From the NCBI GenBank assembly GCA_029204225.1, contig CM055106.1:39275827-39339826 (forward strand): a stretch of DNA of 64,000 bases, given 5' to 3'. The DNA comes from Diphasiastrum complanatum (Eukaryota > Streptophyta > Lycopodiopsida > Lycopodiales > Lycopodiaceae). Position 1 is the stretch's first letter. Each line of letters starts with the position of its first letter. This document shows, piece by piece, positions 24,501-38,104 of this stretch. Under the pieces are notes generated by a model. The model ran no database searches and was not told the origin of the DNA. It saw only the letters and a list, made by a program, of their open reading frames with translations. The translations under genes were made by a program, and so were the position numbers.

Positions 24501-25065
24501 AATATGTAAACAATTTACTAAAATCAATTCAAACACAACAAGGCAAAAGATGCACAATGATGATTGATAGCAATAACTATCTAATCTAAACTACTCAATT
24601 AGGAGAGTACATTGGAATGACCATAACAAGTATAGCACATTGGTATTTATTTATTATAAACAAAATCATAGAACATCGTGTTTTGCTACTATGCAAGAAA
24701 TATAAAACTATGTGTCTGCTACTATGTGACAAAGTTAAACTACATATCAAATTTGATAATTTCCTCAACTTATTTGTTGAAATGTATGAGACCACTTTAT
24801 AAGTCTCTTGGAAATGATGCAAATAGTGCTTACTGATGTTTGAATTGATTAATGATAACCCCTAGTGAGACATTCTTCATAATGATGTATGGAAAATGGT
24901 GAAGTTGTCACAATTAGGAGAAATTCAAAAAAAAAAAATATCTGGATACTTTGTGGTTTTTGTAACTGTGTACAAATCACAAGTAATTTTGTAGGTTTGA
25001 GACTATGTGCAAAATTGCTTTTATATCTGTAGGCTGATGGATCAATGCATAACGTGAGATAATTC
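21554..25065. other. AT-rich intergenic sequence, no supported gene
   Basis: About 3.5 kb of low-GC sequence with only short open frames and no recognisable protein motif, RNA gene or repeat structure. Its right edge borders the decayed Copia and may include its 3' LTR. Confidence 0.5.
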
Positions 25066-25069
25066 CAAT

Positions 25070-27750
25070 ACTCCCCTTAAGACCACTACATGTGCTTCAT
25101 AAGATTCAAAATATTCATAAATTGAATATGCTTACTTTTGATAAGAGGTTTTGTAAAACTATAAACAACCATCACATCTATGTTACATTATAGAAGTTCA
25201 ACATGTTTGACTAAAACATTTTATATCTTGACAAAACGAAACTAGATTTTACTTTAAATCTTTGATTGAGAGTAAAAAGTACGCAAGTAAGATTGTCATA
25301 TACTATGATTGCTTTTACTAAAGCTAAATCATTCAGTAATAATCTAATCCATATAACTTTTTGTCATTGTGTTGCTCCAATATATTCTACTTCTATTCAT
25401 GATAAAGAAATAGACTATTGCTTCTTGTTGTTCTAGGAAATTGATGCACTTGACTATTGAAAACATTATCCAAAAGTTCACAATCCCAATTGGAGTTAAT
25501 GTACCTATATTAAATAGAAGAACAATGCTATGTCCTTTGTGCTTTTGAATATATTTCATTACCCTTTAAAGGGCCTTCCAATGTTGCATCCCTAGGTTAG
25601 GCATGGACTATGATAGAGTGCTCACTATGTATACTAAATCTTATCTAGCATAGATCATGGAATACATTTCAGATCCAACTAAAAATTGTCAATGCAAGAA
25701 GAGTTCTAGTAAAGATTTCTAACCATTCAACTAAATGTCTCTGTTTCATCAATCCCATGAACCCTTGGCTACAAATTTGGCTTTCATTTTGAGATGATGC
25801 CATCAAGATTATATTTATTTTTCAATATCCATCTTGTATCAATAATCCTCGTCTTAGAAGGAGGATAAACAATTATCCATGTCTTACAATTTATGATCAG
25901 GTCATATTCATTTTGTATAGTTTCATGTCATCTGTCAATACCAGGACTTCAGAGAGCTTCTTGATAGTAGGTTTCTCAATACAAGTCCAAAAATCTTGAG
26001 GAATACATCTATTTGGAGTTCTTAGAAAAAAGGGCCTTTAGATTGTTGGCTGATTGTCTAAATCAAAGTTTTGTGAAAATGCTACATCAATGTTTGAAGT
26101 TGAATGAGTGTGAAAATTAAAAATATCTTGAGATAAGATATTAGGCATAGAATGTTATGAAGACATTAAAGTTTATTGTTGAGTAATAGAATCATAAACT
26201 CTATAGGCTTTATGCCCATTGGATAGCCAATAAAGATGCACTTTGTTGAAGAGATACCTAACTTCCTCCTTAATTCTTGTGGTGTTTATGCAAAGCATAA
26301 ACACTCATACATTTTGAAATGAAAAATTTCTAGTACATGTCTATGTTTCATATAGTGTTTTATTATCGAAAACTTTGGTACTTGAAATTTTTTTTGAAAA
26401 CTAGTTGTGGGAATCACATCTACCCATAGTTTTATTAGTAGTTTTGCAAGATAAAGCATTAACCTAGCTGCCTCAAGGAGAGTATGATTCTTTCTTTTGG
26501 CAGTACCATTCTATTGTGGAGAATAGTTTGTAGTAATTTATGTTAAATGCCATTATCTAAAAGAAACTTAGTCATCTTTGTAGATAGAAATGATCCCTCT
26601 CTATTTGTATAGATTGCTGCAGTCTTCTTACTAATTTGAACTTTAGAACTTGCTTTGAAGTCCTTGAAACACCTGAATGCTTCCAATTTGTATATAATAA
26701 ACAATATTTAATTCTTTCTAGAAAAGTAAGCAATGAATGTTATAAAATAGAATGTACCTCCTATGGATGGAGTCCACTGAGAGCCACACAAATCACAATG
26801 TACCAATTTAATTACTCCTTTCGTTTTTATGGCTTGATTCTTGAGAGATAAATTTATGGATTATTTTTCATATATACACAAGACTCACAAGTGACTTTAT
26901 TTTTGAAAGATGTGGAGACTTTCATGTCTTGAATTGAATAATTATGGTGCATATACCAAATAGATCTCATATTGAGATGCCCAAGCTTGTTATGCCATAA
27001 AGTGTTTTTGAATGAATTGGACTTTTGGGCAAAAGTTAGGAACAACATTTGGAAGATCATACTTCCTCGAACAATAATTTTTGAATTGTATTTTAAAATA
27101 ATGCTTTCATTGGAAATGAATTCAATTGTATATCCCCGATCGCCAAAAATTGCTTATTCATAGCGAGTTTTTAGTGTAAGCCTTGACACATATAGTACTC
27201 TCGTAACTACTGCCCACGAGGTACCACTCTGAAATTGCGGTTGAACCATTTTTTGAACTTCAAATTTATGAGTGGTTGAATCTCCTAAGTAGATGCTCTT
27301 GTTTTGATTGGTTGTATTAAGAGAAACCAACCAATCATATTGTGAAGCCATGTAGTACCAAAATGTTCCATTTTCAAGTGAGTGTCTGATATTTTTGCAA
27401 AATTCACCATAGAACATTTTGGAGATTCTTCTTAATCTTGAGTGTCTTTAAAATCAGCAGAATTGCTTTGCTATTACTTTTTTTTGGATTTGTTGTGATT
27501 TTGGACTCTACAATCTTTTATGTCATGATTTGTCCTTTATCAATATTTAAAAAAGAGTTTAGTTTTCAATTTATCATGAGTAGGTCCTATCTCATAAAGT
27601 CATTGGAGGCTTGAGAATTTTTTCTCTTTTTCTTTTCTTTGTTTTGATGTTTTTTCTTTGAGAATAATGCAACGGATTTGTCTTGTAAGGACATGCTAGA
27701 AGTTTTCCTTCTAATTTTTTCCTGTAGAAGAATCAAATTGACCTTATGGA
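25070..27750 (-). pseudogene. Heavily decayed Ty1/Copia element
   Basis: Minus-strand translation yields Copia blocks in the correct order with many stops. The gag-pre-integrase block LWHNKLGHLNMRSI with CESC is at 27060-26854. The integrase-RT connector, which reads CLCFA, LRRKLGISSTKCIFIGYPMG, is near 26300-26210. RNase H-like pieces lie near 25500 (INSNWDCELLDN) and 25330-25230 (YDNLTCV, LSRYKM). A purine-rich AAGGGGAGT word near 25075 could be the polypurine tract. The element is far older than the Copia copies at 35-41 kb. Neither LTR could be delimited. Confidence 0.65.
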
Positions 27751-30700
27751 GAGTGAGTCCAGGCTATGTACTGATGAGCATAGGCTCATAAGATTCTAGA
27801 TGAGTAATAATAATATCATGACAATATCATAGTTAGTCATAGAGCAAACTAGAGCTAATAGCTGATCTAACATGAGTTAACATTCTATGCAAAAATTTAG
27901 ACCTAGTGGAGAGTATAGATCAGAGATGCAATCATTGACTGCTTGCCAACCATCGAAACCATAAACAACATCCACAAGTAACAGAGTGACGGAGGAGCTC
28001 ACATAAACACGAAGAGCTCACAAAGCAAAAGCATGTTTATTACAAAGAGAATCGGATAAATATACAAGCAAAGGTCCCCTTTGCATGGGGAAGCCACATG
28101 GCATAAACCTAATAAATGCATGAATTTCATTGTTGGCCTCTACGTGGAATTTTAGCCTATATACAAGTAAATTCACATTATCGGCCCGGGACAAAGCCCT
28201 CGAGCTAGCTTCTTAATTAAACCCTACCAAACTAAAACAGTACATAACAATTGTAAACTACACTAACAGTTTAATCACAGTTGAGCTTACTAATTCTAAC
28301 TCCCTCTCTTAAGCTCAAGTGTGATTTAAGTATCAGATTAACTATACACTTATTACAATATCACATTTGAAGCCTACATAAATAAATCAAATCAAACCTA
28401 ACTCAAATGTGATAAGAGTATCAGAATAAAAATGTATAGCAATGTCCTGGAGTATCTGTAGAGATCATATGCATTTTTCATGCTACTTTTACTCGACTCA
28501 CACTATAGTCAAAGCACTTGATTCACAAAGTATCAACCAAACACCATGCTCTCAACAAGAGTCTACCACACTCTTAACTTGACTTGTTCACCATCCAACC
28601 TGAAACACAAGCAAACCACGTGAGACACAAGAGTCGCATCAAGGAAATCTCACTACCACCATGAGATTATCATCCTCCATCTTACAAGAAAAAACTCATA
28701 ACGTTGACAATAATGAGTGACTATGGCTCCAACTTGAGTGACTATGGCTCAACTTGAGGAAATCTTGCTGCCACTAAGATCAACCCTCACCAAAATACTA
28801 GTTAGTAGACATGTCAATAAGTCACAATGAGCATATAAATGAGTACTTTTTTTTTTCTCTTTCTTCTCAATAGCAAATATCTAACCAATCAAACTCCAAC
28901 TCTGATCTACATCTAGTCACAAAGACTCTCATGACAAAGTCATGGGCAAGCAATCACATTCATGCAACCAGCATGAATCATAAACATATCAACTGATGAT
29001 CACTGCTTACTGAAGAAGATATCCTCCTATACCATACACCTTTGCCATGGGTAGATCCACTGCTACAACAACCATGCATCCATAGCTCCACGCATCTGCC
29101 TTGAGATGTCCTCAGATGCATCATGTATCTCCCAAAGATACATTCATATCCAAGCATCTTGTCTAACACCATCCATGCTACTTTCTCTTGCCCTGACGCG
29201 CCATTTAGCATACATGTCGTTCAAAGACTTTGATGAATTTTCTACATCTCATGAGCTTTCTCCTGTAGGTTACACACTTTGACGAGCATCCACAAAGAAT
29301 ATGGATCACATATCAACTTGGACTATTCACAAAAAACAAGCTAGCAAGCTCTGACCTATAAGTCAAGTGGGATTAGCATCCAACTCACCATCAAGGCTTT
29401 TCGATCATGGATTACTAATCTTCATAGCACCACATGTATCCTACTTGTTGCTTCATATTACATCTTGTAACCTGATCTATGAATATGCTCTCATAGATCT
29501 TGAGATTTGTATCTCATTAGCCCTAATGTTACTGAGATAAAATGGCTTCACATGACTTCCGCTAAGCTTCCTTAGTCTCATACCAAAAAATCACAAACCA
29601 TCTTGGTTCAAGTATACAATGCCAAGCCTACACTTGCAAATACAACTAATGCACAGAAGCCCCCAAAGAGATGGCTTACCAATGTTGTCGATGGTAGATA
29701 GCACTCCCACGATGTCAATCCAAGTATTGACCCTTGCTGCATTGTTGAACCATGCACACATTCCATGCATACCATGAAGTCCATGTCACTACAACAATAT
29801 GCCTCCAATAGATCATAGAGATTAATCTCTCTTACCAATGCAAAATATGGTTCCACTGAAGTAGGTCCATTTACTATCCATCCATCTATAATAGATCTTC
29901 CACAACCATAATACTTCCATGATAATGCATCAACACCATCAGTTATAGGTTAGTCTTAACCTTATTAATCATACATTCTTAGTATTCAATAGATGAATTA
30001 TAAGTTGATATTCTATATTTGAAAACATGAATAGTCTCAAAATAGTTGAATTTGTATTCATAATGCATCAGTACCATCAATTTTTTTATCCTAGAACTGG
30101 TTTCCAAGGTATCTTACCTTTTTCATTATTGTAGACAACATGTTTGATTCAGCTTATCAAAAAAGTATTGGAACTCTTTCCAGTGTCAGATGCAATAGCA
30201 TATACAAAGCTTAAATGTTTGATGCAAATGTATTTTTTATTTGATATGGATTCGATGCGTGCTTGTTTCTTTTTTAGATTTCCATTTAATCACATGCGTG
30301 TTGATCCGATTTTTTCAATAGAGGCAAGTTGTAAACTTCTTATGAGAATAAGTGAAGCATCGAAAGTGGACACTTATATCCATAAGCAAGTAGTTAGCCT
30401 TATTGAGATGGAAATACTTTTTGATTTCAATATTAGAAAAATCATGCCAAGTTGTGGTGATTTTTGAGCTTATGTTTCTAGCATAAGTAATCTTGATGAT
30501 CATAAAGAGTGCACATTATATGATCATATTTGTTGTGATCATTATGAGACATGGAGGTCTCGGATTTCCATCAAGGAGGAGCATGCACATCAAGAAGGAG
30601 CAAGCCTCAAGGTCAAGCATCTACTTGACAATTGGAAGGAATCAATTTTGGAGGTGCTAGGATGGTGCAAAGCTCTCAAGTTCATCAAAGAAGCCAACAT

Positions 30701-32855
30701 CAAGGAGGCACTATCATGGATATGGTGATATCGGATCTTCATCAAACTCATTGGTTGATCTTCACAACTATGAACCTGCAATGATCAGCCTTAAGTGTTG
30801 TAAATAGACGTACCATAGATGTATCAAGTTAGTTTTGCGGAGTGTTAAAATTGGCAAAACCTAACTTGATCAAATCTTGTAAATACCATAATGACTTGTA
30901 CCTATCATCATTAGACATGTGTGGAGCCTGTTCCCACATGTGAAATCTATGCCTAATTCATTTAGATAGATTATATAGGTTGTACATCTCATTTAATTTG
31001 AAAACTAGTGGTTAAATTGACCAAAAACTAGTTTAGTAGTATTATGCCACTTGGCACCATTCTAGTGGTAGAAAATGCTATATTACATGGGTAGGAGTGA
31101 TCTCCCATGTGCGAAATATCATATAGAAAGTTCAGATCCATTGTATATAGTTTTCATACAAGTCAAAAGTCAAATCTCCTAGATTGTAGGACCTATCTCC
31201 TAATTTGTAGGAGTCTAGAAGGTCAACACTAGCCACCAATTATGATGTGGCAAATTAATGGAATCTTAGCCAAAGTGGATATGGATAAGCACTATGACTT
31301 GTCTCACATGTGCTGGAAGTGGCTTAGAGAGAGAGAGTATGATGATTTTGTATTTGATCTATGATGGATCCACTTTGAGGTATGAAGAAGAAAGACATTG
31401 ATTTGGGAGCAATCTGAGTGTTTTCACTCTATTAAGCATGTTCTTTGTGAATGAATGCTTAGGAAATGATAAGTAATCATTTTTTCTGTTAGAAATACGT
31501 ACACCTACTGTACTTCACACGTGTGAAGGCTTTTGATCATTATTTTTTATTGTTCTTGCTTGGATGTGTAGAAATTGTCAAGTAGAAGCTAGTTTTGGAT
31601 GGTAGTTTGGAGATATATCAACATTCCAAGTTGCCAATCACTCTTAATGATCTTTTGTAGATCTATTTGAGTCCTATTCTCTAATTTTTTGACAATCTCT
31701 ACCGTATTAGGGCGAGTGCCATGTTGATCAGTGTGATGGTTCAGGTCCCTATCTTTTTAATTATAATAAACAAAATATGCATTGAAAGACAAGCTGTACA
31801 AGATTTGTAAAAGCAGAACCAAACGAGTAGTTAGCTTGGACCGATACATGAAGTGCGGGGCAAGTCCATGCCAAATTAGCATTCCTACACAGGTAATGTA
31901 TGGTACTCGTAACTTCTTGAGCAAATCCATGCTATACAAGAGTCCGCAAGCTAACATACCGTTGTATTACATTTAAACCATTATTGTGACTTAAAATGTA
32001 GTCAAAACACAATACCCGTATGTATTCATAAAAGAAGTTTGTAACCATGTATTCAAGAAGTAAATGAGGGTTACCATTTATGCTAAGCAGTGATTAAGTA
32101 TATTGTTTGCTTACGTAAAAAGATATGCAACAAACTGATTTAAGAAGCATCCCGATCTTCTTAAACATATAATGATTGATGATGTCTTACATTGCCAAAA
32201 TATTCCTTTGAATTTTACTTGAAATAACCATCGAGATACATGAGAGGCACCAACTTGAATGGTAGACACTAATGACTCTTGTGAGGTGGTCATGTTTTTT
32301 TTTTTAATGCCTTTGAGAAGCGTTAACAATCTGTTTCCAGTTCTATGTGCAGCATTACATAGTCAACCACACAACAGACGTTTAATTGTTATAATCCGTG
32401 ACGTCTAAAAACTCATTCTTAAAGCTTTTGCAATTGTGTGCTACAGTATAGCTTCTTGCATAATTTATGAAAACAAAGCTACATAGCAGTATGCATACCT
32501 TCTCTTGCTATATACCGGGAAGCACTAGTATGAGCCTAATATATGTGCTACTTCGCTGCTATACTGTGAAAAGATAGAGATGGCAGTGTTGTCAAAGCAT
32601 ATACACTTTTTGAATGCTCTTACAAGTTTTCATTCCTTTAAGAAACAATATGAGGCTCATCACTGGACAAAATATGAGCAAAGGCAATTGTGTCACATTG
32701 TTGGATAGCGATGAAGCATTCCATCGCATTGATTCAATAAATCAAATCTTATGCAAAATGATATATGAATCTAATGTTGTGAAGGCAGTGGTTTGCTTCA
32801 AAGCATGCGCTCAGAAATGCATGATGATATAAGAATTGAAGCAAAGTTTATGCAT
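27751..32855. other. Intergenic sequence, probably old retroelement debris
   Basis: About 5 kb without a supportable gene. Weak hints of LTR sequence occur around 30540-31500 (repeated CATCAAGGAGGAGCATGCA-like words and a TGTTAAAATTGGCAAAACC start near 30842), but no second copy is in the window. Open frames at 28978-29211, 29608-29856 and 30144-30467 have no recognisable motif. Confidence 0.45.
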
Positions 32856-33243
32856 CATAGAGTGGTGTGCAAACAAAAGGTGCAATGGCTTCTGGCCAGC
32901 GATTGCTTGTAAACAAATCTGTGGACAAATGTACTATATCCACATTTCTTACATTCTGAGCATCGATGGACAGTGATCAATCACTAGTGTTTTCATGAAA
33001 GCAAACAACCATATGTATTGCTAGAATCATGATGTAGTAGGCCGCACTACATAGAGTGGTATGCAAACACAAAATTTAATGGCATTTGGCCAGCGATGGA
33101 TTGCCAACATATCTGTGGACAGATGTAGTGTATCCACAATTCTTCCATGATGAGCAGCGATGGACAACGATTAATTGTTAATGCTTTATGTAATCAAACC
33201 ACCACATATAATGCTAGAATCGCGATGCAGTAGGCAGCGCTAC
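32856..33243. repeat. 194-bp diverged tandem duplication
   Basis: CATAGAGTGGTGTGCAAAC at 32856 recurs at 33050. Shared words between the two units include GGCCAGCGAT, TCTGTGGACA and GCTAGAATC. Identity is about 75-80% by eye, so this is an old duplication. Confidence 0.8.
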
Positions 33244-33948
33244 AACGCCTATAAAATGTGTGTATTATGCACTATTATGTATTATCTTAAAGCAATCCCA
33301 AAGCAAGAAAAGATAGGAAAAAAATGCACTTACCGTGGATCACACTCCGATTGTAGAAGGATGGGCGCTGCAAATCTAGAATCTACCAACATTTTGGGGC
33401 GTTAGAAAGCGCTTGATGAGCACTTTTCAATGATCTGTTACATGACACACTTCTGAGCTAGAGTTAAAAAGTTATGGCAAGTCAAAGGTAGTGGTTGAAA
33501 ATAGTGTTATAATATTTTAATAAGACAAAAGGGATCTTTGCACGAATTCTTCTAAGGCCCCTTGTGGAGCTAAAAACTTCCCTAATGAAATTGAAGGTTC
33601 TCATGGATTAGAAATTTGAAGTTTAATCAAGGTTATGAATGTGACATTATCATTCATACAAAGCTTTTAAAGTATCTTTGGCCGACAGTCAAGATCTATA
33701 GAATTACTCACAACTTGAATATAAAAACATCTCGAATCCATGAGGCATTCAAACTCTTGATCTTGATGTCAAGACAAGTTGACAACTCTACACCTTTTGT
33801 GGTGTCCAACATCTCGAGTTCAACAAGACATTCATTTCTTGATCTTGATCTTGAGTCATGTTGACAACTTGGCACCTCCTGTGGTAGCCAATCCAAAAAT
33901 TTCAGGAATTTTGATCTAGAGTCAATATCACAGTTCCATTAAATTAGG
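33244..33948. other. Unassigned sequence between tandem repeat and LTR
   Basis: No gene supported. CATCTCGAATCC and CATCTCGAGTTC segments near 33730 and 33810 form a loose duplication that includes CTTGATCTTGA words. Confidence 0.4.
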
Positions 33949-33949
33949 T

Positions 33950-34790
33950 GTGAGGGTCATGGCATCCTGCGTGTGTAAGCTCACAACCAATGAGCACATT
34001 TGTAAAGTATAAAATATTGTAACTTAGAATAAATTGGACTTGGGCCTTGTAAATAAAACAATAGGAGAAAGCCCAAAGTCTAAGTAACATAATTTTAAGT
34101 TTGAGTCAAAGTCAAATGGTGGTATGTGAAATGTGCTATTTTGTGCACCATTAGATCTTTTGTGTTTCCTTGAAGGACTTGGATTTTAATCCTTGCAACT
34201 TTCAGTAGCCAATAGTAGCAAAGGGGCAAGGGCCTCCCCAAGAATAAAAAGGCACCTCTTGTACACATTTTTCATGCTTAATTGAGAGGAGGAAACTCTA
34301 TCACTTTGGAGACTTGAAACATCCTCATGTGCTTTTGCTTGTATTTCTAATGCCATTGTGAATGCTTGCTATTTCTGACGCTTTTGCCTTGTTCATTGTT
34401 TATGAGTTTTTATCTGTTTCTACATTAGAATAGTAGCAAGAGCATGAGAGCTAACCTCCCTCCCCCTCTCTCTTTGTCTCATATCTCTTTACTTATGTGG
34501 ATTAGTTAGGTGGATCTAGTTAGTGGGGAAGGGTGAGTTAGTGTTAAAGTAGGAAACTACCAAATATGCAACTAGATGAAAGTTAGAGCTCTATCCTAGC
34601 ATTCTAACCTCTTTTTGTCAAGCGGAGGGGTTGCTCACCACAACATACAAGTGGATATAGTTAGTGGGGAAGGGTGAGTTAGTGTTAAAGCAGAAAACTA
34701 CCAAATATGCAACTAGATGAAAGTTAGAGCTCCATCCTAGCGTTCTAACCTCTTTTTGACAAGCGGAGGGGTTGCTCACCACAACAGACT
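33950..34790 (+). repeat. Athila/Tat-like Gypsy LTR (left end approximate)
   Basis: The block has LTR organisation on the plus strand: a TG start near 33950, a TATA-like AGAATAAAAA at 34241-34250 just upstream of a CACCTCTTGTACACA start-like segment, and an end near CACCACAACA (34777-34786). It is followed at 34801 by a primer-binding-site-like motif. A 141-bp tandem duplication (34510-34650 and 34651-34791; few differences) lies in its downstream part. No gag or pol of this type follows, so it is a solo or truncated LTR. Confidence 0.6.
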
Positions 34791-34800
34791 ACACCAAAAG

Positions 34801-34818
34801 TGGCGTCGTTGTCAAGGA
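34801..34818 (+). promoter_or_regulatory. Putative primer-binding site, Athila type
   Basis: TGGCGTCGTTGTCAAGGA differs by a few bases from the TGGCGCCGTTGTCGGGGA-type site of plant Athila elements. It lies about 14 bases after the presumed LTR end. Confidence 0.55.
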
Positions 34819-35600
34819 TAGAGACTACTAACTTTTTTAGTTGATGTTTGGTTGTTCTAGAGTTATTTTTTAATTTTTAGTGAGTTAGAGGTGGATTTGG
34901 GAATAGTTTAATGAGATTTTTTTGCTTTCTTTGTTGTTGATATGTTGCAAGCTAGCGAAGGAGGTGTTTGGAGGTAGAAGAGGCCTAAAATGACCTCTAA
35001 GGGCTTGACAAATCACCACATCATTACAAAACCAAAAATTTTTGGAGGGAAAAAGTCGCAAAAAACCATCAGATTTTAATTCAGAAAAAAACCATTGAAA
35101 ACCAACCTTGCTTGACTGACAACAACCGGAACACTATTTAAGTCCTACATAGAAGCCGGTGAGAGTTACTCCCCACCGAGTTTGTAGAAAAGTTCAAAAA
35201 ACCTTAAAAAAATTCAAAAAACCCTTGTAAAACAAATTTTTTTTTCTTCTAAATTGCTCATAAACCTTCACCACTCATGTTGAAGCTAGTTTTCATCGAG
35301 ACAAGCTCATAGATGAGTCTGCAAAAATTTTCCAGCAGTACAGAAGCCTTATGAAGGTTCGTCAACTCTGGAAGTGCCATTCCTATCCAGAACTCTCGCA
35401 GACCTCGGTTTTTCAAGTTTCTATTGCAACTAACCTTCGCCACTCCCGTTGAAGCTTCCTCACACTGAATGTAGCTTTCAAATGAGTCTACAGTAAGTTT
35501 GTTGAATTTTCAAACATGTGAAAATGCCACAAAGTGTGATTTTAATCTCCTCAGATGTGGTGATTGCACATAGATCACATATAGATTGAAAACCAAGATC
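34819..35600. other. Retroelement leader-like sequence, no gene
   Basis: Non-coding sequence between the Athila-like primer site and the truncated end of the Copia element on the minus strand. It contains two loosely similar CCTTCACCACTCATGTTGAAGC-type segments near 35268 and 35436. Confidence 0.4.
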
Positions 35601-36703
35601 TATTTCATCAATCTACTCGATAATATAAAGAATGCAACTTGAATCCTACTAGAAAACGTTAATCTGTTTTTTCATCAAGTTTCTTCCTCAATTTCTTTGG
35701 TATGTGGATATAAATTGCACAGCCAAATGTCCGAACATGAGCCAGAGATTTGGCTTCGACTTCCACCATACTTCATAGGGAGTTTTATCCGGCATTCTTG
35801 ATTTCAGAATTTGATTCTGAAGATAGTTTGACGTAGCTACTGCTTCCGCTCATAACTCTTTTGGTGCTTTTGCATAAGCCATCATACACCTTGCAGCTTT
35901 CATAAGTGTACAATTTCCTCGTTCAGCTATTCCATTGTGCTGAGGTGTGTATGATGTTGTCTTTGTATGCATAATACCTCGATCAGTATAGAAATCTTTG
36001 AATTTGTTGGAATTGTACTCACCTCCATGATCTATGTGAATTTGCTTCAACTTGTTGCGTGTCTGCTTCTCAGCCCAATTCGTATATTCAACGAATTCTT
36101 CGAAAGCTTCTATTTTTGTACGAATAAAATATACTACAGCAAACTTGCTGAAGTTATCAATAAACGTTATAAAGTATTTTGCATCACCCAATGGTCCACA
36201 AATATCTAAATGCACAATTTCAAGTACCTTAGTTGCTTTTTAAACATCCTTACTGAAATGTGTTCTAGTCATCCTTCCTTTAAGAGAGGATTCGCAGGTA
36301 GTTCGAATATCTCCACTTTTGATTTTGACTCCTTGAATTCTTTGACTTTTGTTGGCTTAGTACAAGGCTTTCATATTCATGTGACATAGCCTCTTGTGCC
36401 ACAATACATCTGTTGATTCCTGAGTTTGATTGACTTGTTCGATTCTTGTTCAAATGTTCAGGTGATATAAATTTTCTTCTTTGTTGCCTTTAGCAACTAG
36501 GTTATCAGAATCTTCCTCGAACAGTTTACAAGAGTTCTTTGTGAAGGTTACTAACATGCCTATATCGACTATCTTAGCGGATAGAAGATATTTATCAAGA
36601 ATAGAGACATAGAGAACTTCCTCCAGTTTTTTTTCACCTTGATTCGTGTCTAGCCATAGTACACCAGTTCCATCAACCATGTGTTTAGAACCGTCTCCAA
36701 GTA

Positions 36704-36708
36704 CAATA
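36704..36708. repeat. Target-site duplication CAATA (left)
   Basis: Five bases directly before the left LTR, identical to 39599-39603. Confidence 0.92.
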
Positions 36709-37445
36709 TGTTGAATTTCACACGTGTGGACTGTCCACTACATGTACTTGTGATCTCCTAAGGTGTGTAGATGCACCAAGATCAAGACTAGATTGAGATT
36801 CAAGATCAATCTTGAATCCTATGGCAAAAACACACTACTACATGCATTCAATCACTTCCAACTCTCACTCACACGTGTGGGAAGTATTCAAAAAATAATC
36901 TAAGTAAAAACAAGCTGCTCTCCTCAGGTAGAGAGAGAAAATGCATCAAGAGCTCTCGGGTAGAGAGAGAAAGCTAGAAATCCAATAACTCACAAAATCC
37001 ATGAAATCACCAAATCAATTAACTTCAAAATGAGGAGTACAATGATACTAGTAGGTCCACGAGCTACCACTATGCTTAACTATGATTGGACCACATTTTG
37101 TCACCTCTTGATCCTATTGGATCATTGATCTATGCACCTCTTAATTCTATTGGACTATATTCAAGCACACCTCAATTTCCTATTGGACCTCACAAGGTTC
37201 CACCTCTATATCCTATTGGACCTCTTGGAACTCATCAAACAAAAACTTTACACTTGTCTACACTCTAATTAGCAAGTGTTTAGCCTCTTACTCTATTTTG
37301 GCTCAATAGTGGCATTACAAGTGGAAATGCATAATTTGCCATCTATGCCAAATTTATTCCTATCAACATCTTACACCTAGATGCTTGATGTAAAAAACAT
37401 AAGACCCCTATATCTAACATAGATAATCTTTTTCAATTCTTCACA
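36709..37445 (-). repeat. 3' LTR of nested Copia derivative
   Basis: In minus-strand sense it starts TGTGAAGAATTG and ends ...TTCAACA. It contains four to five spaced CCTATTGGACCT-like words (about 37107-37220) at intervals of roughly 33-36 bp, which make the spurious Pro-Ile-Gly repeat frame 37086-37268, and two GGTAGAGAGAGAAA words near 36940-36975. Confidence 0.92.
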
Positions 37446-37463
37446 CTCCTCCTAAAAAATTAT

Positions 37464-37715
37464 CTATGAAGATTTGAGCATTGATCTTGATATAACTCCA
37501 AGATTAGATCTATGCTTGATGAAAGCACTTTTGCTCAAAGGCTTGGTGAGTAGATCGGCAATACAAGAGGACGAGTTGACATGCTCCAAATAGATTTCTC
37601 CTCCAATAAGCTTTTCTCTCACAAAATGGTGTGCCACTTCTATGTGCTTGCTTCTTGCATGAAATATGGGATTATTGGCAAGAGCTTGGGCCGAGATGTT
37701 ATCACACTTGATCAT
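37464..37715 (-). pseudogene. Copia RNase H C-terminal tail in the nested element
   Basis: Minus-strand open frame with KCDNISAQALANNPIFHARSKHIEVAHHFVREK and later DLLTKPLSK, the classic end of Copia RNase H. Its start overlaps the end of the gag frame by a few bases in a different frame, so it cannot be translated as a normal gag-pol product. Everything from mid-gag to mid-RNase H is missing at the junction near 37715-37740. Confidence 0.88.
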
Positions 37716-38104
37716 TTGTAGATCATCCTCCTTCTAGATGCACTCTCATCACTCTTTTGGATACTTTGAAAGATTTGATTCCTAAGAGTGAGAAGCCTAG
37801 AGGTATTCTTAGCCTCATAGATAGTCTTGAGACAATCCCAAGCTTCTTTGGCTGTTGTACAAGTACCTATCTCCCTCAATATCTCATTAGAGACATTCAT
37901 CTTAATGTAGTGGAGAGCCATCCTAGCTCTCTTTTTGTATTTTTGAACCTCTTGAAGAACTTGTGGTTCTTCTTCAAGGCCAAGAACTATGTCCATCACG
38001 TCTTGAAGGATCAAGATGGACTCCATCCTCATTTTTCAAACTGAATAATTTGAAGTGGTCAATCTTTCACTTGGTTCCAACAAGGATGAACCCATTGAAG
38101 ACAT
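37712..38104 (-). pseudogene. Truncated Copia gag in the nested element
   Basis: Begins at ATG 38104 (MSSMGSSLLEPSERLTTSNYSV), then one in-frame TGA where the family normally has Trp (NYSVW-K), then MRMESILILQDVMDIVLG, AKEAWDCLKTIYEAKN and LRNQIFQSIQ, the UBN2-type gag core. It ends at a stop near 37712, created by the fusion to RNase H sequence. It lacks the zinc knuckle. The single stop suggests recent loss, or a defective copy mobilised in trans. Confidence 0.85.

Noticed and set aside
30144-30467. 107-codon plus-strand frame
   Set aside because: No family resemblance and no supporting neighbour; likely chance.
37086-37268. Pro-Ile-Gly repeat peptide (also at 39239-39421)
   Set aside because: It is a translation of spaced repeats inside the two LTRs, present twice because the LTRs are duplicates.
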